Origin: Cyanophora paradoxa
Lineage: Eukaryota > Glaucocystophyceae > Cyanophorales > Cyanophoraceae
DNA: 64,000 nucleotides
NCBI GenBank assembly: GCA_004431415.1
Contig: QPMI01000516.1
Location: forward strand, 1 to 64,000
Reading direction: 5' to 3'
The notes under the pieces were generated by a model. The model was given only the letters and a program-made list of their open reading frames with translations. It had not been told where the DNA came from and searched no databases. The position numbers and the translations under genes were made by a program. Below, one piece after another: positions 9,408 to 18,060 of this stretch. Each line of letters starts with the position of its first letter. The first letter of the stretch is position 1.

Positions 9408-10244
9408 CTATGCAGCGCAAATCAGCTCCCCCGTCCACATCGTCGGGCTTCCACCGGGCCACGCATACATGGTGCCTGAACTCACGTAGATGCTCACGTT
9501 GGTCCCGGCTGATAGGTATAGGATCGCATTTAGGGTCAGGTACTTTGGTGATGCATCAGTTGTTGCATCGGCGCTTTGGTAAATGTTGATTCCGCCTGGA
9601 TACTGCCCGTTCACATGCAGCTCAACGCCAGCTTCGGCTGTGGTCTTTGATGTCTGCCCCGTGAAGAGAAATCTGTACAGTCCCGTAACGGGGACAACAA
9701 ACTTTCCGGTACTGAAGTCACGAACATCCGGGGCAGAGCGCCCAGACCAGCCACTAAGGAAATCTTTGGTCCATTGTGTTATCTCACCTGGCCCGGAGAA
9801 GCTATCGGCGAGGCCCAAGCAAAACACAGGGCGGTTGGGCGTCTGGACGTTGCCAGTCAGCCTCAGATTGCCGTTCACCCTAAGGCCCCCCACAACATTC
9901 GCCCCTCCCCCCTGCACATACAGCGCCGCGTTCCCCTCCCCATCGGCAGTATTGTTAAAGGTCAGGGCGTTTGTGGTGTACCCGCTCCCGTCCCAGGCCC
10001 CGTTTGTCACCGTGAGCCTCTGCGTCCTCACGCGCCCCGGCACGGCCGATCCGCCCTCCCGCGTGCGCATCTTGTCGCAGCGCAGCTCGCCGACGCGGAC
10101 AAGGTCGGCCTCGGTGAAGGGGACGGCCGTGGCGTTGTAGGGGGCCTCGGTGGCCTGGTTGCCGAGGGTGGTCTCCTTAATCGTGTGATCGCCCTTGTGA
10201 TTCACGCTGGCAGCGTAGGTGAATAGAGGAACAGCAACAGACAT
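9408..10244 (-). CDS. C1q-like domain fibre/spike protein
   Basis: This 278-residue protein has a beta-rich N-terminal shaft and a C1q/TNF-like head. In the last 100 residues the pattern FVVPVTGLYRFLFTG, then VELHVNGQ, LNAILYLSAGTNVSI and MWTGELI follows the strand order of C1q jelly rolls. Such trimers are used by viruses and phages for receptor binding. The start codon at 10244 is preceded on the minus strand by GATTTTCTGATGC, a copy of the recurrent viral promoter motif. No signal peptide or membrane segment is seen. Confidence 0.7.
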   Translation of the reverse strand: MSVAVPLFTYAASVNHKGDHTIKETTLGNQATEAPYNATAVPFTEADLVRVGELRCDKMRTREGGSAVPGRVRTQRLTVTNGAWDGSGYTTNALTFNNTADGEGNAALYVQGGGANVVGGLRVNGNLRLTGNVQTPNRPVFCLGLADSFSGPGEITQWTKDFLSGWSGRSAPDVRDFSTGKFVVPVTGLYRFLFTGQTSKTTAEAGVELHVNGQYPGGINIYQSADATTDASPKYLTLNAILYLSAGTNVSIYVSSGTMYAWPGGSPTMWTGELICAA

Positions 10245-10268
10245 TTTTGGATTGCATCAGAAAATCGA

Positions 10269-11447
10269 TTACATAAGCAGCTTGCCGATCGCGGTCCAGT
10301 GAATGAAAAGCTGGACAATTTGGGTGGGTGTGACCGTCATTCTGGGCTGGAATCTCACTTTAACTGTAAAGCCAGTATGACTCACCGCCGTGACGTTGGT
10401 CCCGTAGAAATCGACATCCGTGCTGCCGCCAGGATTGATGTCGAACGAGGGGGTTACGTTAATAACCGGCGTCGGGTTTGCTGGGGTCCCCAATCCGCCT
10501 CCAGTGTCGTACGCCTGTCCGAATGTAATGTTGAACGTCACCGTGTATGTTGAATTGATGTTAAACTCCGTGTACGCAGCGTACGAGTGGAAGGACGTGC
10601 CGTGCGTTATGTACGCATCCATGTTCACGTTTCTGTGCCCGTGGCCGGTGAGCGAGTACTCTGTGTGACTGTGTGTAGAGGGGGGGAAGGTGAGAGGCTT
10701 CCCCGTAACTTGAGTTTCCCAGTCCACGTTGTGACTGTGAGTCGAGGGGGGGAAGGTGGCTGGCCTTCCCGTAACTTGAGTTTCCCAGTCCACGGTGATG
10801 TTCGACAAGTCGGGGGCCGTCCAGTCGCTGATTTCTGAGATGGTGTGCTGGTGATCTGCGTGGGGGTACGTGCTCGGCTTCCCCGTGATGTTACCCCACG
10901 CCCAAGTTGCTGGAATTGTCGGTATCGTCGGCCTCCCTTTTAGATCTTGGTACTCTCCTGTATGCGCCACGGCCGCCAGCTGCGGTACGGCGACGCCCAC
11001 GGTACTGATGGCCTGACTGGGCCCCGAGGGCACGTGCCACTCGTAGTTCTGCGCCGCAAACACGGGCTGACCGGGCGAGGGTGCCCAGTACTCGACGCCC
11101 TTGGCGATTGTTTTATTGTAGGGTGCCGCCGGTCTGTCCATCAATTTATCGACGTACCCCTTGGGCACGAGCCAGTTGGCCTTGGGGCTCTGCGTCGCCA
11201 CGCCGTTGTCGATGTAGGTGCCGTAATTTCGAAAGGCGCCCGGCTCCCACCACTCCTGCATCTGGAAGCGATCGGGCAGCTCGATGCGCGCGATGGTGCC
11301 GGGGAGGCGCACGATGCGCTTGTTTCCCATGTGGTAATCGCGCTCGTAGATGATCGCGTTGCCTGGCCCGCCGCCGCCGCCGATGGGCGGAAGGGGCAGG
11401 AGGGGCGGAAGGGGTGGGAGGGGCGGGATAGCTAAAATCTCTTGCAT
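10269..11447 (-). CDS. Tail-fibre-like repeat protein
   Basis: This protein has 392 residues from the ATG at 11447. A Pro-rich leader (IPPLPPLPPLLPLPPIGG) is followed by a body with repeats of the form VTGKPLTFPPSTHSHT and ITGKPSTYPHADHQH, the modules common in phage tail fibres. The C-terminal 120 residues form a beta-rich tip. With the adjacent C1q-like and LamG-like genes it forms a probable host-attachment cluster. An open frame extends a few codons further upstream, but without an ATG. The recurrent promoter motif is not obvious upstream. Confidence 0.7.
   Translation of the reverse strand: MQEILAIPPLPPLPPLLPLPPIGGGGGPGNAIIYERDYHMGNKRIVRLPGTIARIELPDRFQMQEWWEPGAFRNYGTYIDNGVATQSPKANWLVPKGYVDKLMDRPAAPYNKTIAKGVEYWAPSPGQPVFAAQNYEWHVPSGPSQAISTVGVAVPQLAAVAHTGEYQDLKGRPTIPTIPATWAWGNITGKPSTYPHADHQHTISEISDWTAPDLSNITVDWETQVTGRPATFPPSTHSHNVDWETQVTGKPLTFPPSTHSHTEYSLTGHGHRNVNMDAYITHGTSFHSYAAYTEFNINSTYTVTFNITFGQAYDTGGGLGTPANPTPVINVTPSFDINPGGSTDVDFYGTNVTAVSHTGFTVKVRFQPRMTVTPTQIVQLFIHWTAIGKLLM
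10672..10793 (-). repeat. 66-bp tandem repeat inside fibre gene
   Basis: Two 66-base units encode 22-residue repeats of the VDWETQVTGxPxTFPPSTHSH type. The nucleotide identity is higher than coding constraint alone requires, so the duplication looks recent and the repeat number may vary. Confidence 0.65.
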
Positions 11448-11874
11448 TAGCACACAACACAACTACAATGAGTTTCACATCGCCCAATAAATCTCTCCGA
11501 CTAGATACTATCGAGGACCGTCGTATGCTGTGCTTTAGAAAGTACAAAATGAACGAAAGGTTTGAAGGGTTCGTGTCTAGATATCTAGCTAAGGAGGTTT
11601 CTAACTAATACTAATGATGTGGAAGCTAGCTGTATCGATTTCTAAACCAACCTAAACTCCCGGCTACGAGGTCCTATCTCTACAAAAGACTCCCAATCAT
11701 GGTATGTCCGCCGCCAGCGCTGCCCAAGGGCCTCGCCGCGCCGTGTGCCAGGCTCCTCGCCAGCCCCAGTAGATTGGGCTACTGGCCGCCTCCTGCCGTC
11801 GCCTCCGCCGCCTCCATTTGTTGGTGTTGCGTCCTCCGGCCCCGCCCCAGACCGCAATCCCCCAGTGTCTCCCT
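11448..11874. other. No confident gene
   Basis: Frames on both strands are open by composition only and none has a convincing start or domain. The stretch from 11462 to 11640 is less GC-rich and might hold the promoter of the fibre gene. Confidence 0.4.
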
Positions 11875-12288
11875 CTAGCGCGGGCGCGCCCTCTGTGTGC
11901 CCACGCCCCAAGCATACCTGTTCGTATGGTCGTATACTTGCATGGCCGCTGAAGCCCGGACCCAGCCGTAGTCGTCTGGCGGGCAGCTCAGGTGTGAGAG
12001 GGCTAGGGTTTCCCCGCCTTGGTGGCGGGACTCGAGGGCACCGCACTCCCTGCAGCGTTCCCGCTGCCGGGGCTCCGGATCCGCGCGCTTCCTGCGAGCG
12101 TTGCCAGCCGTATCGTCAGGCGGCGCGTCGGCCTCGCGCCCGCGCGCCTCAGTGCGCTTCGCCTTGGCGCGACGTTCTTTCATGACCTTCGTGATCCCGC
12201 ACGCCTTCTCCCACTCCGCGTACGCCTGGCATCTGGCGGCCCACGTTTTATGGGCCTGCTCGCCTATGGCCGTCGTCAGCTTGCGCAC
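11875..12288 (-). CDS. Possible zinc-motif protein or exon without ATG
   Basis: An open frame of about 137 codons has plausible protein character: a charged helical start, basic stretches and a possible zinc cluster (RCRECG, then LSCP). It begins at a GTG right after a pyrimidine-rich stretch ending in CAG, so it could be a spliced exon or a frame-shifted continuation of the large upstream protein. No homologous family is recognised. Confidence 0.3.
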   Translation of the reverse strand: MRKLTTAIGEQAHKTWAARCQAYAEWEKACGITKVMKERRAKAKRTEARGREADAPPDDTAGNARRKRADPEPRQRERCRECGALESRHQGGETLALSHLSCPPDDYGWVRASAAMQVYDHTNRYAWGVGTQRARPR

Positions 12289-15200
12289 GACCTGGGCAGG
12301 AGGAGCGGAAGGGGTGGGAGGGGCGGGATAGGGGGGATGGGGGGAATGGGGGGGATGGGCGGCAGGCCGGGCGGGCTGAAGGAGGGCGGGCTGGGAGGGG
12401 AGGGTACGCCGCCCGGGCCCGAGGGGGGGTTGGGGGCCGTGGGCGGCGAGATGGGGGGGTTGCGCTGTGGCGGGGGCGGGCCCTGGCTCGTGGGAGGGCC
12501 GGGCTTGGGCGTCTCGGGGGCGATCTTCGGGGCCTGGAATCCCTTGAAGAGATCCTTGACGAAATCCGTGATGCGCGGTCCCAGAAACTCCCAGAGCTTC
12601 GAGAGGATCAAGTCGACCACGATTCCGATCGCGGTCGAGATCGCCACCTCCTTTGCAATCTGCGCGACCTGATCCCTGGTGACGTACCCCCCGTTGGCGA
12701 TCGCCTGCATGACGAGCCCACCGATAAAATCCTGTAGCCCCGACGAGACGGTACCGGCGATCAGCATCTTCGTCATGCTGGGGATTTCGCGCTTCAGCTG
12801 CTGCCAGGCGCTGTCCGTCTCCGCGCGAATCTTATCCTTCTTCGAGCTCACCTCCGAGCGCGCGTAGTCTTCCAGCTCTTGGCGCGCCCTCCTGTTCATC
12901 TCGGCGATTTCCTTGTCCAGCAGGCTCCAGTCTCCCGGCTTCACCTGCCCCCTGCCGTAAGGCGCAAGCACGTTCCTTAGGATGGTGTTTGCGTCGCCCA
13001 CGACTCGCGCGGCAGGCGGCTCGCGGCTCCGGTCGATCGGCAGGAAGCCCGGCGCGGGGCGCAGGCCGCTCCCGCCCACCGGCTCGGCCCCCCGCACGTC
13101 CAGGGCGTCGGGGTCCGGGGCGTTGCGCTGGACGGGCAGGTTGGCGGGCGACGGGCGCAGGCCCCAGCCCCCCGCCGGCTCAAACCGGTCGGGCCTCAGG
13201 TCGCCGCGCGAGACGCTGACGGGCCGGCCCGTCCGCCTGTCTCGCATGACGAGGGGCGCGCGGGGTACAATGTCCCGGGGCAGGCCTACCCCCGCCGCCG
13301 AGTCGACGGAGCTCCGCACCGAGCCGACGCTCGAGGGAGGTGGGCTCGGCCTGACCTGGGGCGGGGGCGGGTTGCGGATGACGGTGCGCGCCGTGCCATC
13401 GCCCGCCTCTCCGCTCGCGATGGACTGCACGTCGGCTCGCTGGCTGTATGGCAGAGTGGGCGCATCGCTGTAAGGGATTGTAGAAGCATCGCTCGCATCG
13501 CTTCTCGCAACGCTCACGGCGCTCCTGTTGTCGTAGGGGATGGTAGGGGGGATTGTGGTCGAGGCGGCCGTCGTCTCTCGGGGGGCGCGCGCCTGGCCCA
13601 TGAACTCCTGCAGCCTGCGCTCGGCCTCCAGGCGGGCCTGGCCCGACGTCCACGAGTTGCCCGACAGGCCGCTGTAGCCCGAGATCTGCGAGCGGGGGCT
13701 GGGGGGCGGCAGGTCGGTGGCGGGGCCGGGGATGGAGCCCGCGAGGGAGGGGGCGGAGGGGGGCCTTGCCGGGGGGATGGCGAGGGCCTGGTTTGCCCTG
13801 CGCATCTCCGGATCGGAGGTATCGGAGGGTGGCGCACCGGGGCCGGACCTCACGGAGAAGCCGGAGGAGATGGAGCCGGAGGAGAGGCGCGAAAGGGAGG
13901 GGGGCCCGCTGGAGGGGAGGCCGCTGGGAGGGGCGGGGTCGGAGCCGACGACGGAGGGGCTGGGCGGGGGCCTCGAGGGCTGCGCGCCGCGGGCCAGCGT
14001 GTCGTTTGCCTGCCGAAATTCGGGGTCGGAGGTGTCGGAGAAGGCGCCCGCAATCTCGGATGCCACGGACGCGACGTCGGAGCCGCCCTGCAGGTTGGGG
14101 AGGGTGTGGTAGCGCGTATCGGGATTCATGCGCCCCGTCGGCCCCGGGAGCCCAGGCGCCGGTGCCTGGCCCGCCGACGAGGCCCTGGAGCCCGCCCTGG
14201 AGGCCGCCCTGAGCGCCTGCTGGTAGTCTCGCAGGGCCGCCCGCTCCTCAGGCCTTCTGCGCCGCCTCAGCTCGGCCTCCGCCGCCTGCAGCCTGCGCCT
14301 GTCCATCTCCGCGTTGACGCGCTGCATCTCGGGGTCGGATGTATCGGAGAACCCTGCGGAGGAGGCCGCACCCGACTCCACGCGCCCGTACCCCGAGCGC
14401 TGGCTCCCCAGCGAGCCGTTGTCGAAGCCCGGGGCCGCGGACGACCGCGACTCGGTCACGAAGCTCACCTCGCTCGGCGAGACGGGCCGCGAGTGGAAGC
14501 TCACGACGCTGCCCACGTCCGAGGGCGGGCGGATGGCCTCCTGTATCATGAGCCCCTGCGGCCGCTGCCCCTGCAGTATGTTCCGCACGGCCGTCGTGTT
14601 GATTGCGCGTGGGTCGAAGCCCCACACGCCCGCCCCCATCTCGCGCAAGAAGCGCCGCGAGTAATCCGAGTCCTCCCAGAGGAAATCCGAGAAGGCCCGG
14701 TTCTCCGCCCCGAAGAACGTGTCGTCGAGGCGCAGGTTTTGGTTGTTGCGCGCCAGCCGCAGCATCCCCTCCGTCCAGGCATCCTCGCCCGCCCTCGTGA
14801 GCCGCGCGTCGGGCAGTATCCGAATCCACTCCGCCACGTTGTTCTGGCGCTCGTACTCGGCCTGCGTCCTGCGCGCCCCCTCCAGCAGCTCGTCCGCCCG
14901 CCTGCCCCAGCGCTCCTGCTCGCGTGGCGTAAAGGAGGGGTCCCTGATGGGGTTCTCCGCGAAGAACCGCGCCACGTACCCCGCCTGCGCGTCGCCCTGC
15001 GTCCAGGCGCGCCCGCTCCTCGTCCAGCGTCCGCTGCTGTGCGGGTCCCGGCCTTGCGAAAATTCCCTCCAGCCGCTCCCGCTCCTGCCTCTGCGTCAGG
15101 GCGCGGTACTCCGCCGCCTCGCGCGCCCGCCGCTCCTGTTCCATCTGGTGCGTGATCTGCTGCTCGTCCCGCGACAGCTGCATGCGCCTGTTGAAATCCT

Positions 15201-16140
15201 CCTGCTCCGCGCGCTCCCTTCGCGCCACCCTGTCCATGTCGTCGATCAGGCCGCCCGCGTTCGCGTAGAGCCCGCCGACGCGCGCCCCCTCGTCCGCCAA
15301 AGCCGCGTCCCTCCTATCCCTCTGCGCCTGCCGCCAGCCGTTGACGGCCGTGCGCGCCCTTCGCCCCAGGGCCCCGGCCATGAGCGCCGCGCCCAGGCCT
15401 CCCAGGCCCCCGAGCGCGAGCCCCGCGAGAATGCGCGCCAGCTCGTCCGCCCCTCCGTTGCCGGGCGGGCCCTGCCGCCCCTCCGGCCCCATCGGCCCCG
15501 GGCTCGTGCCCGGCGGCTTCTCGTCCCCGATGTCGGTTCGCGTGAGGGCGCGGATGTCGATGCCGAATTTATCGAACCAGTTGAGGAACTCCTTGCGGTC
15601 CCTGGCGTACTCGTTGGACTCGTAGTACGTGCGCGAGAGGGGGTCCGCCTGCCAGTAGAATTCGCGGAGGGGGCCCGCGAAGCGCGTGATGGCGTTCTGC
15701 GCCCCCACGTTCGTGCCCGTCGGCCTCAGGCTCCTGCTTACCACGTTGTTCGCGCCCAGGTTTAGCGTCTCCTGCAGCGCCACGTCCCCCGAGATGGCCC
15801 CCCACCTCAGGCTCACGATCTCGGAGCCGTCCCCGTGGAATTTATCCACCCACGCGTCCGCGATTCGATCGTCCGCCTTCCCTAGATCCGTCTGCCTGGT
15901 GTCGCGCGGAATAATCGCAACGTGCGTCGGCGAGTGGTTGTAATCGCGCAGGCTGAGGTACTGTCCCCCGGACCCGCCCGCGATCATCTGTATGTACTGC
16001 GCCAGCGAGAGCAGGGCACCGTCAATGAGAAGGCTCACGGACTTGGCCCGCAGATCTCGCACGTGCAGCACGCCGTCCACCGCGATGGCGCCGTTCAGCA
16101 CCTCGTCCAGCGGCGGTAAGAGCGATCTCCAGTCGTCCAT
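12276..16140 (-). CDS. Large disordered virion-type protein, one frameshift
   Basis: Two overlapping minus-strand frames appear to be one protein of about 1280 residues. The first part (start ATG 16140) has a folded N-terminus, a short collagen-like GPMGPEGRQGPPG segment, a hydrophobic Gly/Ala stretch and a long Arg/Glu coiled region. The second part has no ATG and begins in the middle of a structured segment (ARFFAENPIRD). Removing one base from a GGG run near 14996 joins them. The second part carries three copies of a SDTSDPEMxRxN motif, two GLRPxPxxLP repeats, a hydrophobic helix (AISTAIGIVVDLILSKLW) and an IPPIPPIPP tail. The start has TTTTTTCTCTGGGC upstream. The size and position fit a minor virion or tegument protein; no family is recognised. 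Confidence 0.6.
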
Positions 16141-16165
16141 CTTGCAGCGCCCAGAGAAAAAATAA

Positions 16166-16681
16166 TCAGGAGGCGAGGGTGCGCGTTGGCTCCCAGCAGT
16201 ACTGGATCAGCCCGCTGATGTACCGATCCGCCTGCGTCCAGGCCCCGTCCGGGGGCTGCCAGATCACCTCCACGGTCGTGTTAGCGAGCGTTGTCGTGAT
16301 GCTGTTATCGTTCGCGGGAACGGGCGCCCCGCCCAGGAACCGAACCGTCGGGGTCCAGATGGGCTTTACCGTCCCCTCTACCCCCTCCCCGTGCCCCTTT
16401 GAGTACCCCTCCCTCGTCGCCCTCACCCTGTACGAGTACTGCCCCGTCTCCGCGTCGACCCCCCTGTAACTAAATTCGAGCGTGAGTCCCAGATCCTGCC
16501 AGTCTAGCTCTACCCCCTCCCCGTTTCGAAGGCTCACGTGCGAGAGGCTTTGCAGCGTTGCGTGTTTAATTGGACCCGCGGTTTCCAACAGATCGAAGCG
16601 AAGGGAAATGGGCAGGTCTGCGGGGGGGATCCGCGAGAAGAATCTCTTGCGGCAGCGCTTCCCAAAGATGAAGAGGCGCAT
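16166..16681 (-). CDS. Beta-rich structural candidate, unknown
   Basis: A 171-residue protein with a basic N-terminus (FGKRCRKRFF) and alternating beta-type sequence including VEVIWQPPDG, vaguely fibronectin-III-like. Upstream on the minus strand is ATTTTCCGTAGGCCCC, matching the recurrent promoter motif 10 bases before the ATG. It is the second of five tightly spaced minus-strand genes. No family is recognised. Confidence 0.55.
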   Translation of the reverse strand: MRLFIFGKRCRKRFFSRIPPADLPISLRFDLLETAGPIKHATLQSLSHVSLRNGEGVELDWQDLGLTLEFSYRGVDAETGQYSYRVRATREGYSKGHGEGVEGTVKPIWTPTVRFLGGAPVPANDNSITTTLANTTVEVIWQPPDGAWTQADRYISGLIQYCWEPTRTLAS

Positions 16682-16710
16682 TTAAGGGGCCTACGGAAAA
16701 TCTAGCCGGC

Positions 16711-17160
16711 CTACTTGGCGTAGGCCCAGAGGCCGAAGTTCTTGACGATGTAGGCGCCGTTCTTCTGCGTGGCGCCCGCTATGTCCGTGAAGCGCACGCG
16801 CATCTCGTGGAATTTATCGTAGGCCGTGTAATTCGGGCGCACGGCCATGGGCACCTCGAACCAGTAGAGGATGGTGTTCTCGAGGCCGTCGTGGCCCCAC
16901 GTCGGGATCACGACCTTGTTGATGCACGTGTTGACGTTCGAGATGGTCGTGACGTTCAAGTCGGGAACGTCCATCAGCAGAACGTTGACGGTTTTCGCGG
17001 TCTCCGGGTCCGGAATCGCGGTCGTGTCCAACTCCAGGTAGACTCCCTTGATCTGCAGCGTGTCGATGTCGGAGGGGATCTGGTTCAGCCTGAGGCGCCA
17101 GAAGCCCTCGGAATCCTGCGTCTCTCCGTTCGACTGGACGTAGAGGTTAACGCAGGACAT
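16711..17160 (-). CDS. Small beta-rich virion candidate, unknown
   Basis: This 149-residue, predominantly beta-strand protein (LYVQSNGETQD, VYLELDTTAIPD, MRVRFTDIAG) has a size and composition that would suit a single jelly-roll minor capsid or penton-like protein. That is inference only, since no diagnostic motif is present. AATTTCTCAGCCCC upstream fits the promoter motif. It lies between other small minus-strand genes with short gaps. Confidence 0.55.
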   Translation of the reverse strand: MSCVNLYVQSNGETQDSEGFWRLRLNQIPSDIDTLQIKGVYLELDTTAIPDPETAKTVNVLLMDVPDLNVTTISNVNTCINKVVIPTWGHDGLENTILYWFEVPMAVRPNYTAYDKFHEMRVRFTDIAGATQKNGAYIVKNFGLWAYAK

Positions 17161-17189
17161 TATTTAGGGCCTTAGGAGGGGCTGAGAAA

Positions 17190-17378
17190 TTAAGCCCGCT
17201 TCGGTCCCATGTTCAGGAGGGTGGGCCCCACGAAGTAGTAGCCCGCGAATTGCGCGAGGAGGATCCGCAGCAGGTAGTAGCGCGCGGGCGACATGTACGC
17301 AACGGCGCCGAGGGTCAGCAGGCTGCCCAGGTAGCGCGAATCGCTGAGGATGTTGTCGAGGCTCGGCAGGGACATCAT
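17190..17378 (-). CDS. Small membrane protein
   Basis: A 62-residue protein has two tandem ATGs (17378, 17375), hydrophobic segments (YLGSLLTLGAVAYM and LLRILLAQFAGYYFVG) and a basic C-terminus. AATTTCTGAAAGGGGCC upstream fits the promoter motif. Small membrane proteins of this kind are common in viruses with an internal lipid layer. Function unknown. Confidence 0.5.
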   Translation of the reverse strand: MMSLPSLDNILSDSRYLGSLLTLGAVAYMSPARYYLLRILLAQFAGYYFVGPTLLNMGPKRA

Positions 17379-17406
17379 TCTCGGGTTTAAGGCCCCTTTC
17401 AGAAAT

Positions 17407-17763
17407 TTACTTGGGCATGAAGAAATTCCTGACGCGCTCTCCCTCCTCGTGCAGCGCCCACTGCAGCCGGTCGATGACGGCGGCCATCACGGGCGGGCTC
17501 GCGGCGGGGTTTTTCGCGTACGCCCTGGCGTCCTCTGCCATCTGGGGGTGGTACTGCTCGACCCGCTTGGCGTAGCTCGCGATGGCGCGGCGGGTGCACC
17601 GATCCAGGTCAGCCGCCATTTCGGCCGGTGCCTTCGGCTGCTGCTGCTTCTTTCGCGCGTAAGTCCTAAGAAGCCAAGGGTAGGCCGTGGTGCTGCTGCT
17701 GGTGCTGGTGTTGGTGGGCGCTGGAGCCTCTGCGCTGGGGGCTGGTGTCGCGGGAGTCTCCAT
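17407..17763 (-). CDS. Small Ala/Pro/Ser-rich protein, unknown
   Basis: A 118-residue protein has a low-complexity N-terminal third (Pro, Ala, Ser, Thr) followed by a helical, basic segment (LLRTYARKKQQQPK) and a helical C-terminus ending VRNFFMPK. It overlaps the 3' end of the next minus-strand frame. No family is recognised. High GC at third codon positions supports coding. Confidence 0.5.
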   Translation of the reverse strand: METPATPAPSAEAPAPTNTSTSSSTTAYPWLLRTYARKKQQQPKAPAEMAADLDRCTRRAIASYAKRVEQYHPQMAEDARAYAKNPAASPPVMAAVIDRLQWALHEEGERVRNFFMPK

Positions 17764-18033
17764 TTCCCATGTTCTCTAGAAAAAAACGCGTACCGGTCTG
17801 CGTCATCTGAATGTCCACGTGGTGCGGGCCTATGTTCTGGACGCTCTCGCGCCTCTGCTCGGGCGGGGGCTCGGGCTCGGGCTGCCCGCGGCGCACGACC
17901 CTAAGGGCCGCCGCCTTCAGGGCGCCCAGCACGGTGTTGGGGCGCACTCGCTCCGTGCCGCCCAGCAGCTCGGAAATCAGGAAGAGCGCGCCGCATACGA
18001 CGGTGATGACGTCCGAGTGGGTGCATTCCCCTG
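17666..18033 (-). CDS. Probable small membrane protein, start unclear
   Basis: An open frame holds a convincing membrane segment (VITVVCGALFLISELLGG) followed by a basic, Pro/Glu-rich tail. No in-frame ATG precedes the hydrophobic segment; a TTTTTTT run near 17784 and the missing ATG suggest an indel. It lies between the HUH-like gene and the 118-residue gene and overlaps the latter. The end is uncertain because the frame may really stop shortly after the T-run. Confidence 0.35.
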
Positions 18034-18060
18034 GAACATCTTGCGGGCGCGTCAGATTAA

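Noticed and set aside
14106-15765. Two long plus-strand frames of about 350 codons
   Set aside because: Shadows of the large minus-strand structural protein; Arg/Pro-rich with no start context or motif.
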